A stretch of DNA of 64,000 nt from Pseudonocardiaceae bacterium YIM PH 21723 (GTDB taxonomy: Bacteria > Actinomycetota > Actinomycetes > Mycobacteriales > Pseudonocardiaceae): the NCBI GenBank assembly GCA_003600225.1, contig QZFT01000039.1, positions 1-64,000 of the forward strand. The letters run 5' to 3'. How positions within the stretch are numbered: the first letter of the stretch is position 1; each line of letters opens with the position of its first letter. Positions 17,789-25,910 of this stretch are shown in pieces. The notes under the pieces were generated by a model that saw only the letters and a program-made list of their open reading frames with translations, made no database searches and had not been told where the DNA came from. The translations under genes and the position numbers were made by a program.

Positions 17789-18658
17789 ATGTTCGAGGAC
17801 TTCGTCAGCGAGACGGTGGACGGCGGCGATCTGCCGATATTCGTCCGGCACGCGGGCACCGGGCCGCCGGTGTTGCTGCTACACGGGCATCCGCGCACCT
17901 CGTCCACCTGGCATGAGGTGGCTCCCTCCCTCGTGGATCAGGGTTTCACCGTGGTGTGCGCCGATCTGCCCGGCTACGGCCGGTCCGCCAAGCCGAGGCC
18001 CACCGATGATCACGAACCGCATTCCAAACGCGCCGCGGCCCGGCGGCTACTGACCGCCATGGGATCACTCGGACACGACCGATTCGCCGTCGTCGGGCAC
18101 GACCGGGGCAGCTATGTCGCCCTGAGATTGGCGCTCGACCATCCCGAGCACGCGGTCAGGGCCGTGCTGGCGGACTGCCTGCCGATCAGCGAACACCTCA
18201 AGCGGATCACCCCACGGTTCGCCACCGAGTGGTGGCACTGGTTCTTCTTCGCCCAGCCGGGAACCCCGGAGCGGGTGATCAACGCGGATCCTGAGGCCTG
18301 GTACCGCGGTGACCCCGAGTTGATGGGCCGGGAGAACCATACGGAGTGGCGGGCGGCGATTAGGGATCCCCACGTGGTGCGCGGCATGCTCGAGGACTAC
18401 CGCGCTGGGCTGACCGTCGACTACCGGGACGAGAAAGCCGATCGCGCCGCCGGGCACCGGCTGCACCAGCCGGTGCTCGTGCTGTGGTCGCTGCGGGACG
18501 ATCTCGAACAGCTCTACGGCGACCCTTTATTGATCTGGCGGGACTGGGCCACCGATCTGGCCGGGTACGGCATCGATTCCGGACACCACATGGCCGAACT
18601 CGCCCCGGCCGAGTTCACCGCCGCCATCGCCGGCTTCCTTCGTTCCCGGAGCTGGTAG
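17789..18658 (+). CDS. Fluoroacetate dehalogenase-like alpha/beta hydrolase
   Basis: A 289-residue alpha/beta hydrolase closely following the fluoroacetate dehalogenase pattern: HGHPRTSSTW oxyanion loop, nucleophile Asp in GHDRGS, acid Asp in VLADCLPI, the His-Trp halide pair in WHWFFFAQ, the Tyr of LEDYRAG, and catalytic His in DSGHHMAEL. The first substrate Arg (after the nucleophile) is kept, but the second Arg three positions on is Tyr here (DRGSY). The enzyme may therefore act on a different haloacid or ester. ATG at 17789 fits the family start; a GTG at 17756 would add 11 residues. Confidence 0.8.
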   Translation: MFEDFVSETVDGGDLPIFVRHAGTGPPVLLLHGHPRTSSTWHEVAPSLVDQGFTVVCADLPGYGRSAKPRPTDDHEPHSKRAAARRLLTAMGSLGHDRFAVVGHDRGSYVALRLALDHPEHAVRAVLADCLPISEHLKRITPRFATEWWHWFFFAQPGTPERVINADPEAWYRGDPELMGRENHTEWRAAIRDPHVVRGMLEDYRAGLTVDYRDEKADRAAGHRLHQPVLVLWSLRDDLEQLYGDPLLIWRDWATDLAGYGIDSGHHMAELAPAEFTAAIAGFLRSRSW

Positions 18659-18684
18659 CGCCCGGCCGACCAGCGTCAGGCCAC

Positions 18685-20835
18685 TCACTGATCGGCGGTC
18701 CGGGCTTCCAGACCGCCGACGACGTCGCGGCCCGACGCCGGACCGGCGCCCCTTCCGGCCGCGCGCACGCTCTCCACAGCCGCCGCCACAACGGCGTCCG
18801 CGGTCAGCCCGAATTCCTCGTACAGCACGGTGTAGGCGGCGCTGGCTCCGTAGCGATCCAATGCGATGATCCGGCCGGCGTCGCCGACGAACTCGCGCCA
18901 GCCCTGGGCGACTGCGGCTTCGATGCTGACTCTGGCACGGACCGACGGGGGCAACACCTCGTCGCGATAAGCCTGGTCCTGATCGGCGAACCATTCCTGA
19001 CAGGGCATGGACACCACCCTGGTGGGTGTGCCCGCGGCCTCCAGCCGTGCCTGGGCGGCGACGGCGATCTGTACCTCGGACCCGGTGCTCATCAAGATGA
19101 CCTCGGGCTCCCCGGCGCCGGCTTCGACCAGCACATAGGCGCCCTTGGCCGTGCCTGCGGCCGAGCCCATCCCCGACCGGTCGAAGACCGGCAGGTTCTG
19201 CCGGGACAGAACGAGCCCGGCCGGACGTTCGTTGTGTTCGAGGATCGTGCGCCACGCGACAGCGGTCTCGTTGGCGTCGGCCGGGCGGACGACATCCAGG
19301 CCGAGGATCGCCCGCAGCGCGGCCAGCTGCTCGATCGGCTGGTGGGTCGGGCCGTCCTCCCCCAGCCCGATGGAGTCGTGGGTCCATACGTAGGTGACCG
19401 GGATCTGCATGAGTGCGGCCAGCCGGACGGCCGGACGCATGTAGTCGGAGAACGTCAGGAACGTGCCACCGTAGACGCGAGTGCCACCGTGCAGGGTGAT
19501 GCCGTTCATGATCGAGCCCATGGCGTGCTCGCGGACACCGAAGTGCAGCGTGCGGCCGTAGGGTCCGCCGCGCCATGCCTTGGTCTGGTTCACCGCAGGC
19601 AGGAACGACGGCTCGCCCTCGACGGCGGTGTTGTTGGATTCGGCCAGGTCGGCCGAACCACCCCACAGCTCGGGGATCGCCGGATAGAGCGCGGCGAGTA
19701 CCAGGCCGGACGCCTTGCGGGTCGCCATACCCTTCGGATCAGGGTCGAACACCGGCAGTCCGTCGAACGCGCCCTCCGGTAGCCGGCGCTCCCGCATCCG
19801 TTCGAGCAGCGCGGCCTGCTCAGGATGTGCGGCATGCCAGGCATCGAAGCGGGGCTGCCATTCCGCGTGTGCCGCTCGCCCCCGCTCCCTGACTTCGCGG
19901 GTGTGCTCGATGATCTCGGGCGAGACCTCGAAGGTCTTGTCCGGATCGAACCCGAGCAGCTTCTTGGTCGCCCGGACCTCCTCCTCGCCGAGCGCGGAGC
20001 CGTGTGCAGCGCCGGTGTTCTGCTTGGTCGGCGCGGGCCAGCCGATGATCGTGCGGAGCACGATGAGCGAGGGGCGGCCAGTCTCCGCCTTGGCGACGGC
20101 GATGGCCGTGTCGAGCGAGGCCAGGTCCTCGCCGTCATCCACGTGCTGGACATGCCAGCCGTAGGCCTCGAAGCGCTTGCCGACGTCCTCGGTGAAGGCG
20201 ACGGTCGTGTCGTCCTCGATGGAGATGTTGTTGTCGTCGTAGACCAACACCAGATTGCCCAGCTGCTGGTTACCTGCCAGCGACGCGGCCTCGGCGGAGA
20301 CCCCCTCCTGCATGTCGCCATCGGAGGCGAAGACCCAGATGGTGTGGTCGAACAGGCTCTCGATGCTCGGCTCCGAGTGGGGCTCGAACAGGCCGCGCTC
20401 CCGGCGGGCGGCCATGGCCATGCCGACCGCGTTGCCGACTCCCTGACCGAGCGGTCCGGTGGTGGTCTCCACCCCGGTGGTGTGCCCGACCTCGGGGTGA
20501 CCCGGAGTCTGGGAGCCCCAGGTGCGCAACGACTCCAGGTCGGCGAGTTCGAGGCCGTAGCCGGAGAAGTACAGCTGGATGTAGAGGGTCAGCGCCGAGT
20601 GGCCCATGGAGAGCACAAAACGATCCCGGGCAACCCAGCCGGGATCCGACGGGTCGTGCCTGAGCCATTTCTGGAAGAGCAGATAAGCCAGTGGTGCCAA
20701 ACTCATCGCGGTTCCCGGGTGACCGTTCCCCGTCTTCTGCACCGCGTCCATCGCCAGCACCCGGGCGGTGTCGATGGCCCTGCGGTCGACATCGGTGAAA
20801 CCCGCGGGCAAGGTCCGGTCAGGCATGTAGTCCAT
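18685..20835 (-). CDS. tkt: Transketolase
   Basis: A 716-residue transketolase, close to the usual 690-700. It carries the N-terminal GNGHPGTAMSLAPLAYLLFQ, the thiamine diphosphate motif beginning ASDGDMQEGVSAEAASLAG and closing at LVYDDNNISIEDDT, and the pyrimidine-domain segments GVREHAMGSIMNGI and THDSIGLGEDGPTHQPIE. It interconverts pentose and hexose phosphates in the cytosol. ATG at 20835 (MDYMPDRT) was taken; ATG at 20826 is an alternative, and neither has a good ribosome site. It is not in the usual tkt-tal-zwf operon, which suggests an accessory copy working with the separate tal gene at 7026-8129. Confidence 0.94.
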   Translation of the reverse strand: MDYMPDRTLPAGFTDVDRRAIDTARVLAMDAVQKTGNGHPGTAMSLAPLAYLLFQKWLRHDPSDPGWVARDRFVLSMGHSALTLYIQLYFSGYGLELADLESLRTWGSQTPGHPEVGHTTGVETTTGPLGQGVGNAVGMAMAARRERGLFEPHSEPSIESLFDHTIWVFASDGDMQEGVSAEAASLAGNQQLGNLVLVYDDNNISIEDDTTVAFTEDVGKRFEAYGWHVQHVDDGEDLASLDTAIAVAKAETGRPSLIVLRTIIGWPAPTKQNTGAAHGSALGEEEVRATKKLLGFDPDKTFEVSPEIIEHTREVRERGRAAHAEWQPRFDAWHAAHPEQAALLERMRERRLPEGAFDGLPVFDPDPKGMATRKASGLVLAALYPAIPELWGGSADLAESNNTAVEGEPSFLPAVNQTKAWRGGPYGRTLHFGVREHAMGSIMNGITLHGGTRVYGGTFLTFSDYMRPAVRLAALMQIPVTYVWTHDSIGLGEDGPTHQPIEQLAALRAILGLDVVRPADANETAVAWRTILEHNERPAGLVLSRQNLPVFDRSGMGSAAGTAKGAYVLVEAGAGEPEVILMSTGSEVQIAVAAQARLEAAGTPTRVVSMPCQEWFADQDQAYRDEVLPPSVRARVSIEAAVAQGWREFVGDAGRIIALDRYGASAAYTVLYEEFGLTADAVVAAAVESVRAAGRGAGPASGRDVVGGLEARTADQ

Positions 20836-21058
20836 AGAGGGGAGTTACCCACTCCCCGCACCGGAAACCTCGAAGGCGCAGGAGCAGAAGTGCCCCTCAT
20901 GAGCCGGGACCCCGGCTCCCGGAGCCATTCGGGTGATAGATCGGACGCGCATACGGTGGCTGTGGCACTCTCGCGAGTGGTCGGGCTACAGCACCCGGCC
21001 GCTCTGCCCGAGACCCCGGCGGATGACCTGTACACCCGGCATCTGCAAGGGACCAAAG

Positions 21059-21445
21059 ATGGGCACACCCGAAATCAGTAGTGCGGGTAATGGTGATATC
21101 AGCCTTTCCCTCCGTCACACGGGCAATGCCATCGTGCTCACCATCCGTGGCGACATCGATCTGGAGACCGCTCCTCTCTTTCGCCGGCATCTGCACACTG
21201 CTCGCGACATCGCCGACCCGCATCGCAGCCTGTTAATCGATCTGCGGGACGTGCGGTTCTTCAATTCCAGCGGCATCGCGGAATTGATCACCGTTCATGA
21301 ACATTGCCGGAAACGAGGGGTGGACTTGATCATCCTCGCGGACGGTCCCGCTGTGCTGCGGCCCCTTCAAGTCACCGGTCTGGCGGAGGTCTTCGATATC
21401 CGGTCCTCCTTCGACGCGGCACCGGACGCCGGGCTTCAAGGCTGA
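21059..21445 (+). CDS. STAS-domain anti-sigma factor antagonist
   Basis: A 128-residue single STAS domain: VLTIRGDIDLETAPLFRRHL, then LLIDLRDVRFFNSSGIAELI with Ser70/Ser71 as the probable phosphorylation site, then LQVTGLAEVFDI. Such proteins bind anti-sigma kinases when unphosphorylated and so free a SigB-type sigma factor. No sigma factor or RsbW-type kinase gene is present in this window, so its partner is elsewhere. ATG at 21059 with AAGGGA upstream marks the start of conservation. Its presence supports regulation of the surrounding block by general stress. Confidence 0.86.
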   Translation: MGTPEISSAGNGDISLSLRHTGNAIVLTIRGDIDLETAPLFRRHLHTARDIADPHRSLLIDLRDVRFFNSSGIAELITVHEHCRKRGVDLIILADGPAVLRPLQVTGLAEVFDIRSSFDAAPDAGLQG

Positions 21446-21499
21446 TCGGCTGCCCTGCCCAGGTATCCATCCAACCGGCACTCAGCTGAAGGAGTCCCC

Positions 21500-22639
21500 A
21501 TGCGCGTGTCCCTCGTCGGCGCGGATGGCATCCGGAGAACCGACTCTGATCCCACCACACCGTCGAGCACCGGATTGGCCACCGCCCTGGCGTATGCCGG
21601 GCACGAGGTCACCGTGCTGGTCCGTGCCGAGCGACCGGGACAACGGAGCAGGCTCACCAGCGAATCCGGCTACCAGCTGCGACGAATCGCCGGCACACGC
21701 TTGGATGCCCCGCATCTCGCCGAACTCACCCAAGCGCTCAAGGAACACTGGAATCGTCAGCGTCCCGATGTGGTCCATGTCCGGTCCCGGGCCTTCGGAG
21801 ACGCGGCGCAGCAGGCGGCCGATGACCTGGAGTTGCCCTTGGTGCAGAACGTCGACGCACTGGGGGCGACCGATTCGCCGAGCTCGCGACGACAGGCGGA
21901 CAACTACTTCGAACTGGCCGCTCGCGCGGACCGGGTGATCGTGCCGAGCTCGGTGGTCAAACAGCAGATCACCACAGAGGGCATTCCCCGGCTGAAGATC
22001 GACCTCGTGCCATCCGGGATCAACCTGACCCTGTTCGACCCGAAGGTGACACCGATACCCGCCGACCCGCCGACCCGGCTACTCGCCTTCGCCGCGCTCA
22101 CGCCGCAGGACGGGATCGACACGCTGATCGAGGCGCTCATTCACCTGCCGGACGCCCGGCTGGTGATCGGTGGCGGCCCATCCGCCGCTCGCCTTCCACA
22201 GCACGCCGAGGCACAGCGACTCAGGGCCCATGCCCGTCGCTGCGGCGTTGCCAACCGGGTGAAACTGCTCGGTCGGATCAGCGAGGCGAAGATGCCCGCA
22301 TTGTTCGCCGCTGCGGACATCGCGGTCTGCGTGCCCTGGCACGACGCTTACGGTCAGACGGCCATGCGGGCCATGGCCTGCGGCCTGCCCGTCGTCGCCA
22401 CCTCCGTCGGAGCCCTCGCGGACATCGTCGTCCCGACCGCCACCGGTGTGCTGATCCCGCCCGGTCAGGTCAGCGCGACGGTCGCCGCGCTTCGCTCCTT
22501 GATCAGGCATCCCTTCCAGGCACAGGCTTTCGGTGTCTCCGGACAGGTACGAGCCGCGACCCGATACGGCTGGGACCGGGTCTGTTGGGAGACGGCGCGG
22601 TGCTACGAGCAGACGATCACCGGCAAGGGGCGGGTTTAG
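21500..22639 (+). CDS. GT4-like glycosyltransferase with altered E-x7-E motif
   Basis: A 379-residue GT-B glycosyltransferase: N-terminal acceptor domain (MRVSLVGADGIRRT...GLATALAYAGHEVTVLVR) and C-terminal nucleotide-sugar domain (ADIAVCVPWHDAYGQTAMRAMACGLPVVATSVGAL, RYGWDRVCWETARCYEQ). In GT4 enzymes the donor site carries two Glu seven residues apart; here the equivalent positions are Asp (HDAYG) and Arg (MRAMACG), so donor binding may differ. AAGGAG precedes ATG 21500. The gene stands alone after the STAS gene; a role in stress-related glycosides is possible but unproven. Confidence 0.8.
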   Translation: MRVSLVGADGIRRTDSDPTTPSSTGLATALAYAGHEVTVLVRAERPGQRSRLTSESGYQLRRIAGTRLDAPHLAELTQALKEHWNRQRPDVVHVRSRAFGDAAQQAADDLELPLVQNVDALGATDSPSSRRQADNYFELAARADRVIVPSSVVKQQITTEGIPRLKIDLVPSGINLTLFDPKVTPIPADPPTRLLAFAALTPQDGIDTLIEALIHLPDARLVIGGGPSAARLPQHAEAQRLRAHARRCGVANRVKLLGRISEAKMPALFAAADIAVCVPWHDAYGQTAMRAMACGLPVVATSVGALADIVVPTATGVLIPPGQVSATVAALRSLIRHPFQAQAFGVSGQVRAATRYGWDRVCWETARCYEQTITGKGRV

Positions 22640-22833
22640 CCAGGCGGCGCGGTACGCAAGGTCGAGATCATCCGTCTTGTCGCGTTCATCCCCATGTGAG
22701 CGTGAGGCGTCTCGTCACTGAGCACCTTGCCCCGTCGCTCCATCTGGAGCTGGGTCTGCACACGAATTACCAGGTCACGGCGCTGCGAACTTGGTGTGGT
22801 TGCTGTGCACCGGTCCTGTGGCATGCACTCACG
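22640..22833. other. Short non-coding stretch beside a recombination scar
   Basis: About 190 bp between the glycosyltransferase stop and the helix-turn-helix remnant. A minus-strand frame of 62 codons (22636-22824) has no ribosome site and no recognisable domain. Codon use here looks less regular than in neighbours, and I cannot assign anything. It may be part of the same decayed insertion as the remnant on its right. Confidence 0.35.
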
Positions 22834-23013
22834 CTAGGCAACACTGCGAATGCGTTTGACTAGAACTCGCGCCTGATCTGAGCCGATGCCCATCTGAAGT
22901 CGCAAGGTGTCGGCCGAGATCGGTCGACCAAAACGCACAAGGTGTTGAGCGTTGAGTTCAACCGCTTGACGCTCACGATTGTCGCGCTCCACCACGGACA
23001 ACCGTATCGGCTT
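22834..23013 (-). pseudogene. Remnant of a helix-turn-helix protein (C-terminal end only)
   Basis: In this minus-strand frame the last 55 or so codons read as a sensible protein tail: RDNRERQAVELNAQHLVRFGRPISADTLRLQMGIGSDQARVLVKRIRSVA, ending in a stop at 22834. The segment RPISADTLRLQMGIGSDQARVLVKRIR is a helix-turn-helix of the type found at the C-termini of actinobacterial integrative-element and plasmid proteins (my recollection of the pattern, not a search result). Upstream of about 23,013 the frame turns into shadow sequence of the VOC-like gene. No N-terminal part or start remains, so this is a fragment left by recombination. Confidence 0.55.
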
Positions 23014-23555
23014 TGGCTGTCCTCGGAGAGGTACACCCGGAACTCCGGCTGGGTGGTCAGCGGCGGGAAGCCGAACATGTCGAACTGTTCCCAGATCTGC
23101 GAGCTGAACCCGCCGGGGAAGCGGATCACCGCCTCGCGGCCGACGGGGCCGGTCCACGGCGCCACCGGCGCGGTCGCCCCGGATCGGCGGGCCACCGCGA
23201 CCGCGCTGTCCGGGTCGTGGACGCCGAATCCGGTCTGCTCGGAACCGAACGGGAACGGCACCGGGGTCTGGTAATCGTAGGCCGCCAGCAGCCCGACCGG
23301 CGAATGGATGATCGACGCCAGGGCCTTGCTCGGGGTCGGCGTGATGCCGAAGACCGTCGGCGGGTTGTGCGTGCCACCGAACGTGCCCTCCCAGCTCGCG
23401 ATGAAGTCCGGCAGCTTTCCGTGCTCCACGTACACGTGCGAGGCGTCGTACTGCACTCCGTACGCGCGGGCCGGGCCGTCGATCCCGGCGGCGCCGCTGG
23501 CGGGCACCGCCAGCGCGAGCACGGCGACAAGTCCGATGATGGCTGCTCGCTTCAC
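22860..23555 (-). CDS. Secreted VOC/glyoxalase-like protein, 3'-truncated and fused to foreign sequence
   Basis: A 231-residue frame starting at GTG 23555, which overlaps the stop of the isochorismatase gene (GTGA). It begins with a signal peptide (KRAAIIGLVAVLALAVPASGAAG). Residues 35-178 match one half of a two-repeat VOC-like fold (YDASHVYVEHGKLPDFIASWEGTFGG, FPFGSEQTGFGVHDPDSAVAVARRSGA, WTGPVGREAVIRFPGGFSSQIW). The second repeat starts (PEFRVYLSED) and breaks at about residue 180 (near 23,015). The rest is the wrong frame of a helix-turn-helix gene. The product is probably nonfunctional; function of intact relatives is unknown. Confidence 0.6.
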   Translation of the reverse strand: MKRAAIIGLVAVLALAVPASGAAGIDGPARAYGVQYDASHVYVEHGKLPDFIASWEGTFGGTHNPPTVFGITPTPSKALASIIHSPVGLLAAYDYQTPVPFPFGSEQTGFGVHDPDSAVAVARRSGATAPVAPWTGPVGREAVIRFPGGFSSQIWEQFDMFGFPPLTTQPEFRVYLSEDSQSRYGCPWWSATIVSVKRLNSTLNTLCVLVDRSRPTPCDFRWASAQIRREF

Positions 23556-24181
23556 GATGCCGGTCCCTTCGCGGCGAAGATCTGGCCGACGAGCACGGCG
23601 AACGGCATATCCAGCGCCGCGTACACGTCCCCGGCGAGCGGGTCGGCGTTGTCGGCCAGCACCTCCACCACGGCGGTGGCGTAGTCGACCGGGATCACTC
23701 CGGCCTGCTGCATCCGGAGCAGCCCGGCCTCCCGTTTCGTCTGCCAGAACGTGCCGGAGGCGTCGATCGCCGCGTAGGTGTCGAACCCGTCCGCGGTGGC
23801 CGCGATCGCCGGGAACGCCAGGCACACCTCGGTGGACACACCCGCGATGATCAGCTTCGTCCGGCCGGTCGCCCGGATCGCCTCGCGTACCCGGTCGTCG
23901 TCCCACGCGTTGACCGTCGACCGGTCGATGGCGTCGAAGCCCGGCGGCAACACCTCGGCCAGCTCCGGGATCAGCGGGCCCCACAGCCCGTCGGCGCCGG
24001 TGGTCGTCACCACGAGCGGCAGGCCGAGCACCTGCGCCGCCTTCGCCAGGCCGACCACGTTGTGCTTCAGCTCCCCGACGGAGATGTCGCGGACGCCGCT
24101 GTACAGCCCGACCTGGTGATCTACCAGCAGTACCGCGGCGTTGTCCCTGGTCAGCCGCTCGGTGAACCTGCTCGCAGCCAT
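23552..24181 (-). CDS. Isochorismatase-family (YcaC-like) hydrolase
   Basis: A 209-residue cysteine hydrolase of the YcaC group: catalytic Asp21 in LLVDHQVGLYSG, the NAWDDDRV segment, and nucleophile Cys120 in IIAGVSTEVCLAFPA. YcaC-like enzymes have no settled physiological substrate. It heads a two-gene unit with the truncated VOC-like gene (overlap of four bases) and is divergent from the ABM-hydrolase fusion gene. The 70 bp between them hold two inverted repeats (24204-24239), so both directions are probably controlled by one repressor, most likely the MarR protein at 25368-25841. Confidence 0.85.
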   Translation of the reverse strand: MAASRFTERLTRDNAAVLLVDHQVGLYSGVRDISVGELKHNVVGLAKAAQVLGLPLVVTTTGADGLWGPLIPELAEVLPPGFDAIDRSTVNAWDDDRVREAIRATGRTKLIIAGVSTEVCLAFPAIAATADGFDTYAAIDASGTFWQTKREAGLLRMQQAGVIPVDYATAVVEVLADNADPLAGDVYAALDMPFAVLVGQIFAAKGPAS

Positions 24182-24203
24182 CTGCAGCCCCTCTTCTCAG
24201 ATT

Positions 24204-24240
24204 TAGTAAGAATCTATTACTATCACGATTAGTGACTAAA
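24204..24240. promoter_or_regulatory. Operator-like inverted repeats in divergent promoter
   Basis: Two perfect inverted repeats in an AT-rich 40 bp island: TAGTAA-N7-TTACTA (24204-24222) and TTAGT-G-ACTAA (24229-24239). They lie between the divergent isochorismatase and ABM-hydrolase genes. Repeats of this size and base composition fit MarR-family binding sites, and a MarR gene lies immediately downstream of the fusion gene. Binding is inferred. Confidence 0.6.
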
Positions 24241-24253
24241 TGAGGAGCGGATG

Positions 24254-25384
24254 ATGTCCGTCATCGAGATGACCACCTTCACCGTGCGGCCGGGCCGCAC
24301 CCAGGCGATGCTGGACGCTCGCCCGGCCATGGTGGCGGCGTTCCGGCAGGACCGCCGCGGCTTCGTCTCCGCGCGCCTGATCCGGGTCGGTGACGACACC
24401 TGGCTCGATCTCGTCGAGTGGATCGACGACAGCGCCTGGGACGAGTCGAAGGCCAAGGGCGCGAACCTGCCGGCCATCGCCGCGTTCTTCGACACCATCG
24501 AGGAGCTGATCGGCGCCGAACGGGGCGTGCGGTACGACGACGCCCAGGATGGATCGCGGGCGGTGCGCACGATCGCCTACGGCCCGGAGCCGGCACAGGT
24601 CGGCGAGCTGTATCTGCCCGAGGGCGACGGGCCGTTTCCCGTCGTGGTGCTCATCCACGGCGGCTACTGGACGGCCATGTGGGACCGCCGCCAGGTCACC
24701 GCCCTCGCCGACGACCTGGTGCGGCGCGGCTACGCCGTGTGGAACGTGGAGTACCGGCGCGTCGGCGATCCCGGCGGCGGCTGGCCGGGAACCTTCGACG
24801 ATATCTCCGCCGCGATCGATGCCGTGGACGGGCTGGACGCCGCACTCGACACCGGCGACGTGACGCTGGTCGGCCATTCCGCGGGCGGGCATCTCGCCGC
24901 CTGGGCCGCACACCGCGACGCTCCGAAGATCACCCCGGTCGCCGTGGTCACCCTCGCCGCGGCGCTCGACCTGGAAGCCGCCGACGCCACCGGATTCGGC
25001 TCGGTGCTCACCGATCCGGACGCCGAACCGCCGAAGGACGCGCCCGAGCCGAGCCGTCCCGAAGCGTGGCGGGCGATCGCCTCAGCAGCGGGCGGCGGGA
25101 TCGTGGCCCTGCTCCTCGGCGGCCACCGCGCCGAGCGGCCGGAGCGCTATCGCCGGGCCTCCCCGCTCGAACTGCCCGGCACCGGCATCCCGGTCCTGGC
25201 CGTACACGGCACCGCCGACGAGGCCGTACCCGCGGAGTGGAGCCGGCGCTACGTCGAGAAGCTCACCGCCAACGGCGGGGACGCCCGGTACGCCGAGGTC
25301 GACGGTGCCACCCATTTCGACCTGGTGAATCCGGCCCACTCCGGCTGGCGCACGGTGATCGACTGGCTCAGTCGGCGTCGGTAG
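24254..25384 (+). CDS. Fusion protein: ABM (dimeric barrel) domain plus alpha/beta hydrolase
   Basis: A 376-residue fusion. Residues 1-80 resemble an antibiotic-biosynthesis-monooxygenase/dimeric alpha-beta barrel domain (IEMTTFTVRPGRTQAMLDARPAMVAAFRQDRRGFVSARLI). Residues about 95-376 form an esterase/kynurenine-formamidase-like hydrolase: HGGYWTAMWDRR oxyanion motif, nucleophile Ser209 in GHSAGGH, acid Asp in VHGTADEAVP, and His in ATHFDLV. GAGGAG sits six bases before ATG 24254 (three before ATG 24251). The barrel may generate or bind the ester that the hydrolase cleaves. It ends 17 bp inside the convergent MarR gene. Confidence 0.82.
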   Translation: MSVIEMTTFTVRPGRTQAMLDARPAMVAAFRQDRRGFVSARLIRVGDDTWLDLVEWIDDSAWDESKAKGANLPAIAAFFDTIEELIGAERGVRYDDAQDGSRAVRTIAYGPEPAQVGELYLPEGDGPFPVVVLIHGGYWTAMWDRRQVTALADDLVRRGYAVWNVEYRRVGDPGGGWPGTFDDISAAIDAVDGLDAALDTGDVTLVGHSAGGHLAAWAAHRDAPKITPVAVVTLAAALDLEAADATGFGSVLTDPDAEPPKDAPEPSRPEAWRAIASAAGGGIVALLLGGHRAERPERYRRASPLELPGTGIPVLAVHGTADEAVPAEWSRRYVEKLTANGGDARYAEVDGATHFDLVNPAHSGWRTVIDWLSRRR

Positions 25385-25841
25385 CGCGCACGTACTGGCG
25401 CTGGTGTTCGGTGATGTCGGTGAACATCTCCTTGAACCGCCGGTAGTTCTGCTCGCCCAGCCGTTGGGCGTGCCGTAGCTGCATCGCGGCCATGATGGCG
25501 TCGGCGGCGCTCATCTGGGCGAGGCCACGCTCGGTCGGGCAGACCAGTTTCGCCCGGCGATCACTCGGGTCGGGCCGTCGCTCCACGTATCCGAGCTCCT
25601 CCAGTTCGTCGACGAGCATCCCGACGATCTGCTTGTGCTGCCCGGACAGCCGGGAGAGCTCGGTCGCCCGGACGCCGTCCCGCTCCAGGTAGGCGAGCAC
25701 CGCGCCGTGCCGGTGCTTCAGGTCCCCGAACCCCTGGTCGGCTAGCGTGGTGAAGAGTTCCCGCTGAGCCGCGAACAGCAGTCGCCCCGCCAGAACCCCC
25801 AGGTCGGGGTCCGTCGCGTTGCGCTCGGCTCGCGTGCTCAT
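25368..25841 (-). CDS. MarR family transcriptional regulator
   Basis: A 157-residue winged-helix regulator: RHGAVLAYLERDGVRATELSRLSGQHKQIVGMLVDELEELGYVERRPDPSDRRAKLVCPTERG holds the recognition helix and the wing with the conserved DPSDRRAK. ATG at 25841 has GGGAGAG upstream. It is convergent with, and overlaps by 17 bp, the ABM-hydrolase gene. It probably represses the divergent isochorismatase/hydrolase promoter, whose inverted repeats lie at 24204-24239. The effector is unknown, although a phenolic or hydrolase substrate would be usual for the family. Confidence 0.87.
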   Translation of the reverse strand: MSTRAERNATDPDLGVLAGRLLFAAQRELFTTLADQGFGDLKHRHGAVLAYLERDGVRATELSRLSGQHKQIVGMLVDELEELGYVERRPDPSDRRAKLVCPTERGLAQMSAADAIMAAMQLRHAQRLGEQNYRRFKEMFTDITEHQRQYVRATDAD

Positions 25842-25910
25842 CGATCTCTCCCATCACCACCAAGCCCAATCCCGCCAACCTTAACGACCCCTTCACCGAC
25901 CACCACCGGT

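Noticed and set aside
22640-23555. Complete integrative element or prophage
   Set aside because: Only one HTH tail remains; there is no integrase, replication or transfer gene and no attachment-site repeat that I could find.
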